Shown here piece after piece: positions 1 to 7,922 of a DNA stretch of 64,000 bases. Position numbers and translations under genes: made by a program. The DNA comes from Desulfitobacterium metallireducens DSM 15288 (lineage in GTDB: Bacteria > Bacillota > Desulfitobacteriia > Desulfitobacteriales > Desulfitobacteriaceae): contig NZ_CP007032.1 in assembly GCF_000231405.2 (NCBI RefSeq), positions 1,860,001 to 1,924,000 on the forward strand. Direction: 5' to 3'. The notes beneath the pieces were generated by a model. That model made no database searches, had not been told where the DNA came from, and saw only the letters and a program-made list of their open reading frames with translations. Position 1 is the first letter of the stretch, and each line of letters starts with the position of its first letter.

Positions 1-63
1 TAAATAAGCAATAATCATGAGGTAAAACATAGCCACTTCAAGGTTGTTTAAGGTCTCGTTCAT
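1..63 (-). CDS. resC: Cytochrome c biogenesis protein CcsA/ResC, N-terminal fragment
   Basis: Only the first 21 codons lie in the window; the gene continues beyond the left edge. The ATG at 63 follows a GGGGAGAG Shine-Dalgarno. The peptide begins MNETLNNLEVAMFYLMIIAYL, a short amphipathic start followed by the first membrane segment, as in CcsA/CcsB (ResC) haem-handling proteins. It lies 27 bp downstream of resB on the same strand, the usual partner, and both would form the System II haem lyase at the membrane. The call rests mostly on this context. Confidence 0.6.
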   Translation of the reverse strand, partial: MNETLNNLEVAMFYLMIIAYL

Positions 64-90
64 GTTACACTCTCCCCTTATTCACGAATT

Positions 91-1419
91 TCATCGGGTA
101 ACTGCTGATGAATCAGCCGTAAGTCGCTCCTTTATATCGGCCTCAATCCGCTTAAACTCATCTTGTGTTCCCACTGCAAGTTTCCCTCGGACTGCCCCCA
201 TAAGTAAGCCGGATTCCTTTTTCATTTCGAGAATACCTGTAACAGTGTACGGTCTCCAATAAAAGGAGAGAACAAGCCCCAGCATTAAAAACGCGCATCC
301 TAACCAAACCCAATTTACCCCAGGATCCTTTTTCACTTGAAGGCCGGTAAAGCTCGTTAACCCATCAAACGTTAACGAAACCGTGTCATTAACTTTACTC
401 GATTGGCCTAAATTCATTTGACCCATCGCTACAGGCTGTGAAGAATATCCTTGATAGGCTTGATAAAGGACAACCGGTGCTTTGGGATCAGCCTTCATTG
501 CAGCAAGGATAAAATAAAGATTTGTCCCAGGAACCTCAAAATAATTTCCACCTTGGTTCTGAAGGACAAAAGGAACCTTTTGACCATTCACATCTGCGGT
601 AAATTTACCTCCTTGGGCAAAGCTTGATTGATAAAATGTAACTCCTTTGTAGGAAAATGGATGGTTAACAGATAGTGTCTGGCGGGCAACCTCTTGGCCC
701 GATTCAAGAATACTCAAATCGGTGTACCAATTATCTCTATCTCCATTAGCAAGGAGTCGATCCTCAGCAGAATTGATCTGAACGCTAAAGTTCTCTTTAA
801 CATTTCCTTTGCTCACTTGGATTTGCTGAATTGATAAAGTCTCCCCTTCTCCTGCCATAAAGAACCCTTTAAAACCGATCATTGATCCTAGGAGGGCACC
901 TAAAATAAGTAAAATAAAAGCAATATGTGTGATTAATGAGCCCCAATTACCCCATTTATGTTTTTGTGCTATAAAACTCCATTGTCCTTCTTGCTCATTC
1001 GTCGTCAGATGATACCCTTTACGGTTAAGTACATCGGTCACAGCTTCACGCAATTCTTTTTCATTTCCCAAGATTCTGGTTTGGATTTTTTGAGGTATAC
1101 CTTTTGACGATTGCGGTGGCATAGATTTAAACGTTATACGATAAATTCCGCCGATACGTTGAATACTGCAAACGAGAAGATTTACACAAAGTAGTCCAAG
1201 TATAAGTCGAAACCAGATCGTTGAGTACAGATGCGTAAAGCCAAGCGTTTTCCATATCGTGTTGACTTGCTTCACTCCCGACGGATCCAATGCTTCTTGC
1301 GGAATTAAAGTACCTATACCGGATACGATAGCAATAACGCCTAAGAGAATTAATCCCGTCTTCATTGAACTGAAAACATTCCAAACCTTGTCCATTACGC
1401 TTTCAGACTGATCACTCAT
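91..1419 (-). CDS. resB: ResB-family cytochrome c biogenesis protein
   Basis: 442 residues. ResB works with ResC/CcsA in System II to deliver haem and attach it to apocytochromes c outside the membrane. Predicted membrane segments lie near residues 20-40, 68-88, 160-180 and 370-392, with a long extracytoplasmic domain between the third and fourth, the standard ResB topology. Family motifs include the N-terminal SMKTGLILLG and the SLITHIAFILLILGALLG segment. The ATG follows GGAGGTATTTC, a good SD. resC follows after 27 bp, so the two are probably one operon. Supports cytochrome c-dependent anaerobic respiration. Confidence 0.93.
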   Translation of the reverse strand: MSDQSESVMDKVWNVFSSMKTGLILLGVIAIVSGIGTLIPQEALDPSGVKQVNTIWKTLGFTHLYSTIWFRLILGLLCVNLLVCSIQRIGGIYRITFKSMPPQSSKGIPQKIQTRILGNEKELREAVTDVLNRKGYHLTTNEQEGQWSFIAQKHKWGNWGSLITHIAFILLILGALLGSMIGFKGFFMAGEGETLSIQQIQVSKGNVKENFSVQINSAEDRLLANGDRDNWYTDLSILESGQEVARQTLSVNHPFSYKGVTFYQSSFAQGGKFTADVNGQKVPFVLQNQGGNYFEVPGTNLYFILAAMKADPKAPVVLYQAYQGYSSQPVAMGQMNLGQSSKVNDTVSLTFDGLTSFTGLQVKKDPGVNWVWLGCAFLMLGLVLSFYWRPYTVTGILEMKKESGLLMGAVRGKLAVGTQDEFKRIEADIKERLTADSSAVTR

Positions 1420-1604
1420 GAAATACCTCCACTCCCCTTAATCTTGTACATTGGTTTGCACGAATATAATTTTACTATATATATTCCATTTCTCCTACTG
1501 ATAAAAGTAACTTCTTTTCAGACAGATTTCATTCTCATACCTCTTTTTTCACGTTCAATTTCTTAATTATATAAAGTTTGTCTTCACTTTCACTAAATTT
1601 TGAT

Positions 1605-1668
1605 AAAAAAAGAGCAAAGCTTTTTTTCATGTTACAGGTAATGATACATGAAATAATAAGCTTTGCTT
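1605..1668 (-). terminator. Rho-independent terminator of the FeS/NrfD operon
   Basis: AGCAAAGCTT and AAGCTTTGCT form an inverted repeat, followed on the minus strand by a run of T. It lies just after the NrfD stop. Confidence 0.7.
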
Positions 1669-1695
1669 TTATATTTAATAAATTTATCTTTTAGC

Positions 1696-2655
1696 TTACT
1701 TCAAAACGCCATTCCATAGGGGGAGCGCTGCAAAGATAACGACGAATCTTAAAATAAATCCTCCGATAATAACCCCAGTATCAACGGTTAATAAGGAGCG
1801 TGAACAATCGATTTCTTCAACATGTGCTCCTGAATGTTCTGCTTGACTTGATGCTGTAGCAACTTCAAATTTAACAGGTACTTTAACTTTAAATTTTGAT
1901 AACTTTTTATAATTCATCATAAAGACCGCGAGGGGAATAACTAAGCCGACACCCACGAGTAAAATCCAAAAAGGCAAAGCGAGTGACCCTGCAAGAATCA
2001 TCTTTGCAGATTCGATTCCTACTGCCCCATGGCGACCCGAAAGCATCGTGGCAAAGATAGCGAGAAGAAGAACAACTTCAGCTCCAACTAAACCGATATG
2101 GATTTTACATATTCTCCGTTCATCCGTTTTTTGACCCTTTTCCAACACATAACTTAAAATTGAGGTTATCGACATTCCCGTAGATAGTGCCGATACCACG
2201 AATAGAACAGGCATAAGGTAGGTATTCCAGAATGGTACTGCTGTAATAACAGCGACCAGTAACCCTGTGTAAGTTCCTGTTGCCAACGCGAGGAATGCCC
2301 CAGCATAAATGAAACCTTTCGGAACGACTTTTTTCTTCCAAGTTAAAAAACCAACGACTAATGCAACAACAATAAAGCAGGCTAAAATATATACACCCCA
2401 AGTCATCACAGAGCGTGGATTCGCAAGTAAGCCAATTAATAACCAGGGTTTTTTCAGTCCTTGACCCAAGTCAAAAACCAAAAGTATCGTTCCTAGAGCA
2501 ACAATTGGTCCTGAAATAAAATAGCCTATGCGCTGAAGTGCAGGAGAATTTCCGATCCACCCTCTTCCTGCGGCAAAAGAGGTAAGAAAAGCTCCCGCTC
2601 CTAAACCTCCCATAAAAAGATAAATAACAATTAACCATCCCCAAATTTCTTCCAT
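1696..2655 (-). CDS. NrfD/PsrC-family membrane quinone-interacting subunit
   Basis: 319 residues and eight or nine hydrophobic helices with few charges, typical of NrfD/PsrC, which anchors molybdoenzyme or cytochrome complexes and exchanges electrons with quinones. The ATG at 2655 is chosen because GGAGGAAGCGCTC lies directly upstream; a GTG at 2670 would put the SD inside the gene. It follows the Tat-signal ferredoxin gene (87 bp beyond its stop) and is closed by a terminator, so the two form a unit. No catalytic subunit is nearby, so substrate and direction of electron flow are unknown. Confidence 0.88.
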   Translation of the reverse strand: MEEIWGWLIVIYLFMGGLGAGAFLTSFAAGRGWIGNSPALQRIGYFISGPIVALGTILLVFDLGQGLKKPWLLIGLLANPRSVMTWGVYILACFIVVALVVGFLTWKKKVVPKGFIYAGAFLALATGTYTGLLVAVITAVPFWNTYLMPVLFVVSALSTGMSITSILSYVLEKGQKTDERRICKIHIGLVGAEVVLLLAIFATMLSGRHGAVGIESAKMILAGSLALPFWILLVGVGLVIPLAVFMMNYKKLSKFKVKVPVKFEVATASSQAEHSGAHVEEIDCSRSLLTVDTGVIIGGFILRFVVIFAALPLWNGVLK

Positions 2656-2740
2656 GAGCGCTTCCTCCACATCATTATTCTTATTTTCTTGACCCCAAAT
2701 AATTTTGCTATACTCAGAATTTCTTTAAATTTTTAAGAAA

Positions 2741-3415
2741 TCATGGCTTGGGAATAATATAAAAGGAAGGTTGGGTTATTTCAGGTGAAGGTAAATTTGC
2801 AATTTGTGTAACAGCTCCCGCTAATTTCTTAAGGTCGACTACATCGCCATATTGAAGGGCTTTCGTTGGACATGCCTCAACACAAGCTGGTTTTTGTCCC
2901 TCATCGATTCTCTGATAACACATACTACATTTGGAAATTGCACCACTCGTTTCTCCAAATTGTGGGGCATGATAAGGACAGGCGTACATACAATACTTAC
3001 AGCCTACGCATCGAGCAGAGTTATGTACGACAATTCCATCTTTCTCACGTTTTGTATAAGCGCCAACAGGACAAACCTTGAGACAAGCAGGGTCTGCACA
3101 ATGATTACAACTCATTGATAAAAAGACAGGCTTTTTATCAGTCGCTATTACATGAACTTTTCTCCATTCAACTCCAGCTTCCCATTTGTTCACTTTTTTA
3201 CAAGTATATGCGCACTGCTTGCATCCAATGCACTTCTTCTGGTCATAGGAGAAACCGAGTTGCTTTGAGCTACTTCCGGTATTATCTGCAGCGAGTGCAC
3301 TGCTTACCTGAAATTTTTGAAATGGCGAGACTCCAATAACAAGTGTTGCAGTTGTTAATACTCCAATTTTTATTGCGGCTCGACGGGTTAAGTTAATCTT
3401 AGAACGAATTGTCAT
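2741..3415 (-). CDS. Tat-exported four-cluster ferredoxin-like subunit (NrfC/DmsB type)
   Basis: 224 residues from the ATG at 3415 (SD AAAGGGG). The N-terminus has a twin-arginine motif (LTRRAAIKIG) and a hydrophobic stretch, so the protein should be exported folded by Tat. Cys motifs run CIGCKQCAYTC, CNHCADPACLKVC, CVGCKYCMYAC and CSMC...CVEAC: sixteen cysteines for four [4Fe-4S] clusters, as in NrfC, DmsB and PsrB. It would relay electrons between the adjacent NrfD quinone subunit and an extracytoplasmic enzyme not encoded here. Tat genes lie about 1.3 kb upstream. Confidence 0.9.
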   Translation of the reverse strand: MTIRSKINLTRRAAIKIGVLTTATLVIGVSPFQKFQVSSALAADNTGSSSKQLGFSYDQKKCIGCKQCAYTCKKVNKWEAGVEWRKVHVIATDKKPVFLSMSCNHCADPACLKVCPVGAYTKREKDGIVVHNSARCVGCKYCMYACPYHAPQFGETSGAISKCSMCYQRIDEGQKPACVEACPTKALQYGDVVDLKKLAGAVTQIANLPSPEITQPSFYIIPKP

Positions 3416-3645
3416 AATGTATCTAACCCCTTTCTTTATATTTGCCCGAACTTTCACAACGTATTTGGCAAATATTCATGAGCTTCCTCTTGAATTTTAG
3501 CACATCCAAAATAGAAATAAAAATCTATATTCGGTTAATTTTGGTATTATATCTCTCTTACCCTCTTAATATTTCGTTTTTTTACGAGATACTTCTAAAT
3601 TACGTCGCCCGAAAGTAAAGGAATGTTCATTCTTAGATTAATTAA

Positions 3646-3689
3646 AAGCATCCCTCATTTGAAACATAACATTTCATTGAGAGATGCTT
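3646..3689 (-). terminator. Terminator of the Tat/prenyl synthase operon
   Basis: AAGCATCCCTCA pairs with TGAGAGATGCTT (one mismatch), followed on the minus strand by TTTTAATT, immediately after the prenyl synthase stop. Confidence 0.75.
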
Positions 3690-3694
3690 TTTGT

Positions 3695-4696
3695 TTAGAA
3701 TTTCCGATCACGAATAAATTGTGCCAAATCAGCTAACGCTTTTCGCGTTGGCACATTCGGCAATTCTTGAAGATAACTTTTCGCTTTACGGATATACAGA
3801 TCAACACATCGCATAGACTCATCAATTGCACCAGAATCTTTGATCAATTGAATTGCCTCTCTAACCTCTAGCTCAGTTTTATCCTCTTTACCCAGTAAAT
3901 AAGAGAGTCGTTCCTTCTGAGAAGAACGTTGAAGTGCGATAATCATCGGCATGGTCATAATTCCCTGAGATAAATCTCCACCAACTGGTTTCCCCAATTG
4001 AGACGCTTCTGCCGTAACATCTAAGACATCATCTACAATTTGGAAGGCCATTCCGATAGCATGACCATACCCTCCAAGTGCCCACACCTGACGTCTGGGA
4101 GCATCAGAAACAATGGCACCTAATTTACAACTTGCTTCAATAAGAAGTGCAGTTTTCCGTTTAATTCGATAATAGTATTGCTTTAAATTCTGTTTAACAT
4201 CAAAGGAAGCCTTAATCTGCTGAATTTCACCCCGACTCATTTCGACACTGACTTCAGCGAGGATAAGTGATACTTTGGGATGATTAATCTTTGCTATGAG
4301 ATCAAGCGAGCGAGCCAGAAGATAATCCCCTGTCGCAACAGAAACGACATTACCCCATTTCGCTTTGACCGTAGGCCTACCACGACGTGTTTTAGAATCA
4401 TCGACTACATCATCATGAACTAATGTAGCCATATGAATAAGTTCTAAAGACATTGCAACTGGAAGTAACTTTTCTAGAGGATAGCCATAAAATTTTCCTG
4501 CGAGAAGAGCAAATGCGGGACGTAATCGCTTCCCTCCAGCGTCTAATAAATGAACTGCTGATTCCTCAAGTACCGGAAAATCTGTTTCGACGAACCGATG
4601 AAGTTCTTTCTCTACGCGTTGAAGGTCCGAGTTGATCTGATTAAACAACCACAATTGTTTCAAAACCGGTTCACCTGCTTGCACCCTTATTTTCAA
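3695..4696 (-). CDS. hepT: Polyprenyl (heptaprenyl) diphosphate synthase, catalytic subunit
   Basis: 333 residues. Trans-prenyltransferases extend farnesyl diphosphate with isopentenyl diphosphate, here probably for the menaquinone side chain. The first aspartate-rich motif is HDDVVDD at 94-100 and the second QIVDDVLD near 222; GKPVGGDLSQG follows as expected. The start is TTG, overlapping the TatA stop as TTGA, which implies translational coupling. A second prenyl synthase-like protein lacking these motifs is encoded beyond tatC, so the enzyme may be a heterodimer like HepS/HepT. Product chain length cannot be read from sequence alone. Confidence 0.9.
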   Translation of the reverse strand: MKIRVQAGEPVLKQLWLFNQINSDLQRVEKELHRFVETDFPVLEESAVHLLDAGGKRLRPAFALLAGKFYGYPLEKLLPVAMSLELIHMATLVHDDVVDDSKTRRGRPTVKAKWGNVVSVATGDYLLARSLDLIAKINHPKVSLILAEVSVEMSRGEIQQIKASFDVKQNLKQYYYRIKRKTALLIEASCKLGAIVSDAPRRQVWALGGYGHAIGMAFQIVDDVLDVTAEASQLGKPVGGDLSQGIMTMPMIIALQRSSQKERLSYLLGKEDKTELEVREAIQLIKDSGAIDESMRCVDLYIRKAKSYLQELPNVPTRKALADLAQFIRDRKF

Positions 4697-5136
4697 CTTT
4701 TATATGATACCATATCTTCTGGAAGCTCGGCTAGTGGGTCTAGACCCTTATCCTGATCTTTGGACTGCGGTTTAGAGGAAGAATTATCCACTTCATCATA
4801 GGTAAGAAGCTCTTCCTCTGCTTCCTTACTTACTTGTGACTCGCCATTTTGCTTTTTAGAGCCTGTACTATTCATATCCAGAACAGGTTTTACTGATTCA
4901 TCAATTGTTTTATTGATAATATTAGATGGCGTTTCGATAACGTCTTTAATATTCTTGCTCACATCTGTAAAATCTTGGGTTACATCCTTCAAATCCTTTG
5001 TTGCATCATTAAATATTTTCTTCATTTCATAAACGAATTTTCCGACAGTCCGTGCAATATCTGGCAAATCTTCAGGTCCAAAAATAATTACACCGATCAC
5101 CATCAGAATGAGGAGTTCTGACATTGAAAAGCCCAT
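4693..5136 (-). CDS. tatA: Twin-arginine translocase TatA/TatB-type subunit
   Basis: 147 residues: a single N-terminal helix (about 4-20), the FGPEDLPDIAR hinge, then an amphipathic helix and a long acidic, Lys/Asp-rich tail. FGPEDLP and the long tail resemble TatB-type proteins, although most Firmicutes use one bifunctional TatA. Strong SD GGAGGGG before the ATG, 13 bp after the tatC stop. It overlaps the downstream prenyl synthase by four bases. Forms the Tat pore with TatC; one likely client, the RR-signal ferredoxin, is encoded nearby. Confidence 0.9.
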   Translation of the reverse strand: MGFSMSELLILMVIGVIIFGPEDLPDIARTVGKFVYEMKKIFNDATKDLKDVTQDFTDVSKNIKDVIETPSNIINKTIDESVKPVLDMNSTGSKKQNGESQVSKEAEEELLTYDEVDNSSSKPQSKDQDKGLDPLAELPEDMVSYKS

Positions 5137-5149
5137 AGTATTTCCCCTC

Positions 5150-5905
5150 CTATGACGCGTTCAGAGCCTTTTCTCGTTTTTTAACGACTAAATACCCCAA
5201 CCAAATACTGATTTCATAAAGTAAATACATCGGACCGGCCATTAATAATTGGGTCGGTATATCCGGTGTTGGTGAGACGAGCATCGTTAAGGCAACAATC
5301 CCAAAAAATGCCCATTTTCGCTTTTTAGCAAGTGTTTGGGGGGTTACGATTCCGATACGGATCAAGAGTAGCAGAACAATGGGAAGCTGAAAAACGATCC
5401 CAAAGGTCAAGATAAACGTGATTAAAAAGCTTAGATAAGAGCTTTGCGTCACCAAAGTGGTCGATTGAATTGACCCGCCTGTGAATAATAAAAATTTTAT
5501 TCCAAGTGGAATAACCAAGTAAAAGCTAAATGCATCACCCAGAAGAAAAAGGAATATAGAACTGGGCACAATCATATACAAATACTTGCGCTCTGTTTGT
5601 TTAAGAGCAGGTAAAATAAAAGACCAGATCTGCCATATGAGAATAGGTAAGGCAACAACAACTCCAGTCACGATCGAAACTTTAAGTTTGACCATCATCG
5701 GTTCCATTGGAGTTGTCGTAATAAAAGACACGCCAGCTAGCTCAAGAACTGGACGCGCCAAGTATGCAAAAATCATATCACTAAAAGCCCATCCCAGCAC
5801 AGTCCCTAATGCGATACCATAGGCTGAAATAACAAGGACTTTTCGTAAGGCGCGGATATGTTCCATAAGCGGCATGTTTTCATCATTACGTTTCCGCCTG
5901 CGCAT
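5150..5905 (-). CDS. tatC: Sec-independent protein translocase TatC
   Basis: 251 residues with six hydrophobic helices. It opens with the conserved pattern MPLMEHIRALRKVL (family E/D-H-L/I-x-E/A-L-R) and contains FxFYLVIPLGIKFLL. TatC recognises the twin-arginine signal peptide and recruits TatA/B. First gene of the tatC-tatA-hepT run; the TatA start follows 13 bp after its stop. Confidence 0.94.
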   Translation of the reverse strand: MRRRKRNDENMPLMEHIRALRKVLVISAYGIALGTVLGWAFSDMIFAYLARPVLELAGVSFITTTPMEPMMVKLKVSIVTGVVVALPILIWQIWSFILPALKQTERKYLYMIVPSSIFLFLLGDAFSFYLVIPLGIKFLLFTGGSIQSTTLVTQSSYLSFLITFILTFGIVFQLPIVLLLLIRIGIVTPQTLAKKRKWAFFGIVALTMLVSPTPDIPTQLLMAGPMYLLYEISIWLGYLVVKKREKALNAS

Positions 5906-6000
5906 TCCTACACATCCTTCCCATAGACCATTAACTGCACATAATCCAAAGTCTTCTCAATTTTAGCATGTAATTCTTCACCTGACAAAACATATTATGT

Positions 6001-6744
6001 TTATACTGCCTCCGCCAAACTCTTTTCCATATAGTCATAAAGTTCGTAAAGAGGTTTGACTTCTGCCTCAGGCAATTCCTGAAGAATCGCTTTTGCACGA
6101 GACAGGGATTGTTGAACGACTCGCATTTCCATTTTATCCTGCCAAGCACCCCAGGCAAGTCCTAATTCCCAACCCAATGCTTCACACCTATTCTGTATCT
6201 TCTCTGAGCAGCCTGTGATTTCAGCACTTAGCCTGGCTGCTACTCCAGTTATAGTTGCACGCTCCATTTCCAGTATTTCGAGTCGTTTGCTTTCGTTGCC
6301 ACTTTCACGCAGGGTTTGCCAACGTGAAATAGCCCCCTCATTCATAGTCGCAATAACTTGAGCTAAAGGCGCTAATAAGTGGAGCAGTTTATTTTTGCAT
6401 AACCCTAAAAAGAATTTTCCATAGAGAAAATCCCCAACCAATACTGGAAACTGCCGTTCATCTTCATCTAAATCCGGCTTATCATTCATAAGACGATGAA
6501 CTTGATCTGCCATAAAAATATATTGTACGATCGTGGCGAGTGCAACCGCTGGACGGGCATTCCCTCCGAAGGAACGATTCACAGCCAACACAATCAAGGG
6601 ACAGGCATTCTCATCTAAATCATTTGAAGAAAGTTCAACTAGTTCCTCAAATTCAGCCGCTTTAAATCGTATTTCACGTTCCAGTGTTTCTTTTATCTCT
6701 TCAAGTTCTCTTGTAAAATTTTCTTTGAGTGGAAACAAGGCCAT
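6001..6744 (-). CDS. Prenyl synthase-like protein lacking the aspartate-rich motifs
   Basis: 247 mostly helical residues. The segment ARPAVALATIVQYIFMADQ (63-81) lines up with the RPA...ELIH...LHDD region of polyprenyl synthases, but the metal-binding DDxxD is replaced by ADQVHRLMND and the second DDxxD is absent. It therefore looks like a non-catalytic paralogue or regulatory subunit, as HepS is to HepT in Bacillus. It lies upstream of tatC on the same strand, 95 bp away, in the same neighbourhood as the catalytic synthase. The similarity is judged by eye; a diverged uncharacterised helical protein is the alternative. Confidence 0.6.
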   Translation of the reverse strand: MALFPLKENFTRELEEIKETLEREIRFKAAEFEELVELSSNDLDENACPLIVLAVNRSFGGNARPAVALATIVQYIFMADQVHRLMNDKPDLDEDERQFPVLVGDFLYGKFFLGLCKNKLLHLLAPLAQVIATMNEGAISRWQTLRESGNESKRLEILEMERATITGVAARLSAEITGCSEKIQNRCEALGWELGLAWGAWQDKMEMRVVQQSLSRAKAILQELPEAEVKPLYELYDYMEKSLAEAV

Positions 6745-6874
6745 CTCTCCTTAACTTTTTGAAGCCTAACCTAAATATTATTCTATAATAAACCTAAAAT
6801 TCCTGCTAAGTGAAAACTCACCGGAGATTTTATGATTATATTTTCTGCAAGAGTAAGGACTTATATCCTAAATT

Positions 6875-6910
6875 AATAGACCTTGCAACAAACCTGTCAC
6901 AAGGCCTATT
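6875..6910 (-). terminator. Possible terminator after speD
   Basis: AATAGACCTTG and CAAGGCCTATT form an imperfect hairpin with an A/T-rich 3' flank on the minus strand. Confidence 0.45.
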
Positions 6911-6952
6911 AGTCAGCCGACATCCTAGTCTGGAATAAAATAAATATCCCTC

Positions 6953-7330
6953 CTAAAGATTTACCGCTTCCTTTGGATTCTCAAAAATCCCGCGTTTCAT
7001 TTCGGTAGCAGTCATATGACCCGCCTTAAATTGTTCCGTTACATAATTACAGGCATCCCAGGGATTGACACGATCCCCGCACGTGAAGACGTCTACGGCT
7101 GCATAGCCAAGTTCCGGCCATGTATGAATGGCTAAATGCGATTCCGAAATAACAACAACGCCGCTGACTCCTTGTGGGCTGAACTTGTGAAATACAACCT
7201 CACGTACTTCTGCTCCTGCTTCCAGGGCTGCGTTGACCATGATCGTTTCGACCTTTTCTCGGTCATTAAGAATATCGAAACTACAACCATAGATCTCAGC
7301 CAACACATGACGTCCCAGAGAATTACTCAT
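6953..7330 (-). CDS. speD: S-adenosylmethionine decarboxylase proenzyme (prokaryotic SpeD)
   Basis: 125 residues from the ATG at 7330, which gives the usual length of class 1B SpeD; the frame is open further upstream but that part resembles nothing. The self-cleavage site is in SESHLAIHTWPE: Glu63-Ser64, where Ser64 becomes the pyruvoyl group; His69 and Cys84 (FTCG) are the conserved processing and catalytic residues. It makes decarboxylated SAM for spermidine synthesis. SD AAAGGGGG lies upstream. A tiny overlapping ATG ORF (Met-Thr-Arg-stop) begins 8 bases before the start and could affect initiation. Confidence 0.95.
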   Translation of the reverse strand: MSNSLGRHVLAEIYGCSFDILNDREKVETIMVNAALEAGAEVREVVFHKFSPQGVSGVVVISESHLAIHTWPELGYAAVDVFTCGDRVNPWDACNYVTEQFKAGHMTATEMKRGIFENPKEAVNL

Positions 7331-7653
7331 CTTGTCATCGTTGCCCCCTTTTCTTTTACAAAATAGGAAGGAATCCGAGCCGAACATTTGTCCGATTACC
7401 CAAATTCTCATCGAGAACAATTTTAGCATAAAGTAACAGGTTGTCAATAAAAAAAATTAGAATACCCCATTTAACCTATGATCATACCGAAAAACTTCAA
7501 AATTGCTCATTATATATCCGTTTTTCTCCGAATTTCTCCTCTATGCATTTTATCTTAACCATCAATCATTATGTCAGCAATTTCATTTCTGGTGTAATAC
7601 ATCCTTTCTAGTTCCTTTAGTATTAATATGAAGGAAAATCTATTCTGTTATTC

Positions 7654-7697
7654 AAAAAAACTTAAGGCTATGCTCAACTTATGGTCATAGCCTTAAG
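7654..7697 (-). terminator. Strong terminator after the 23-residue peptide gene
   Basis: A perfect 12-bp stem, CTTAAGGCTATG with CATAGCCTTAAG, followed on the minus strand by seven T. It ends the short transcript encoding the small membrane peptide. Confidence 0.85.
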
Positions 7698-7719
7698 GGG
7701 CTCCTCCACTAATTATTAC

Positions 7720-7791
7720 TTAGAAGACTATCCCCAATGCAATTAGAATTAAGATAGCAATACTAATAATGGCTGTGCCAACTAAAAACAT
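7720..7791 (-). CDS. 23-residue single-pass membrane peptide
   Basis: ATG at 7791 preceded by a near-perfect AAGGAGGGATTTTG SD; 23 codons to TAA. The peptide reads MFLVGTAIISIAILILIALG then IVF, almost entirely hydrophobic, one transmembrane helix with no charged residue. It is bounded by terminators on both sides (7841-7885 upstream, 7654-7697 downstream), so it looks like an independent transcript rather than chance. Function unknown; small regulatory membrane proteins and YjcZ-type peptides are comparable. Expression is not proven. Confidence 0.65.
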   Translation of the reverse strand: MFLVGTAIISIAILILIALGIVF

Positions 7792-7840
7792 CAAAATCCC
7801 TCCTTAGTTGGTATATATTGGGTACACTTTATTATATTAA

Positions 7841-7890
7841 AATAAGCGAGCAACTGCTAAATTAAATAGCGGTTGCTCGCTTATTTTTTT
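7841..7890. terminator. Bidirectional terminator after the asparaginase gene
   Basis: AATAAGCGAGCAACTGCTA pairs with TAGCGGTTGCTCGCTTATT (one mismatch); T runs flank it on both strands. It ends the minus-strand asparaginase gene. Confidence 0.85.
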
Positions 7891-7922
7891 GAAGACTTAT
7901 AGCTGTTCTTAGCCAAACATGA

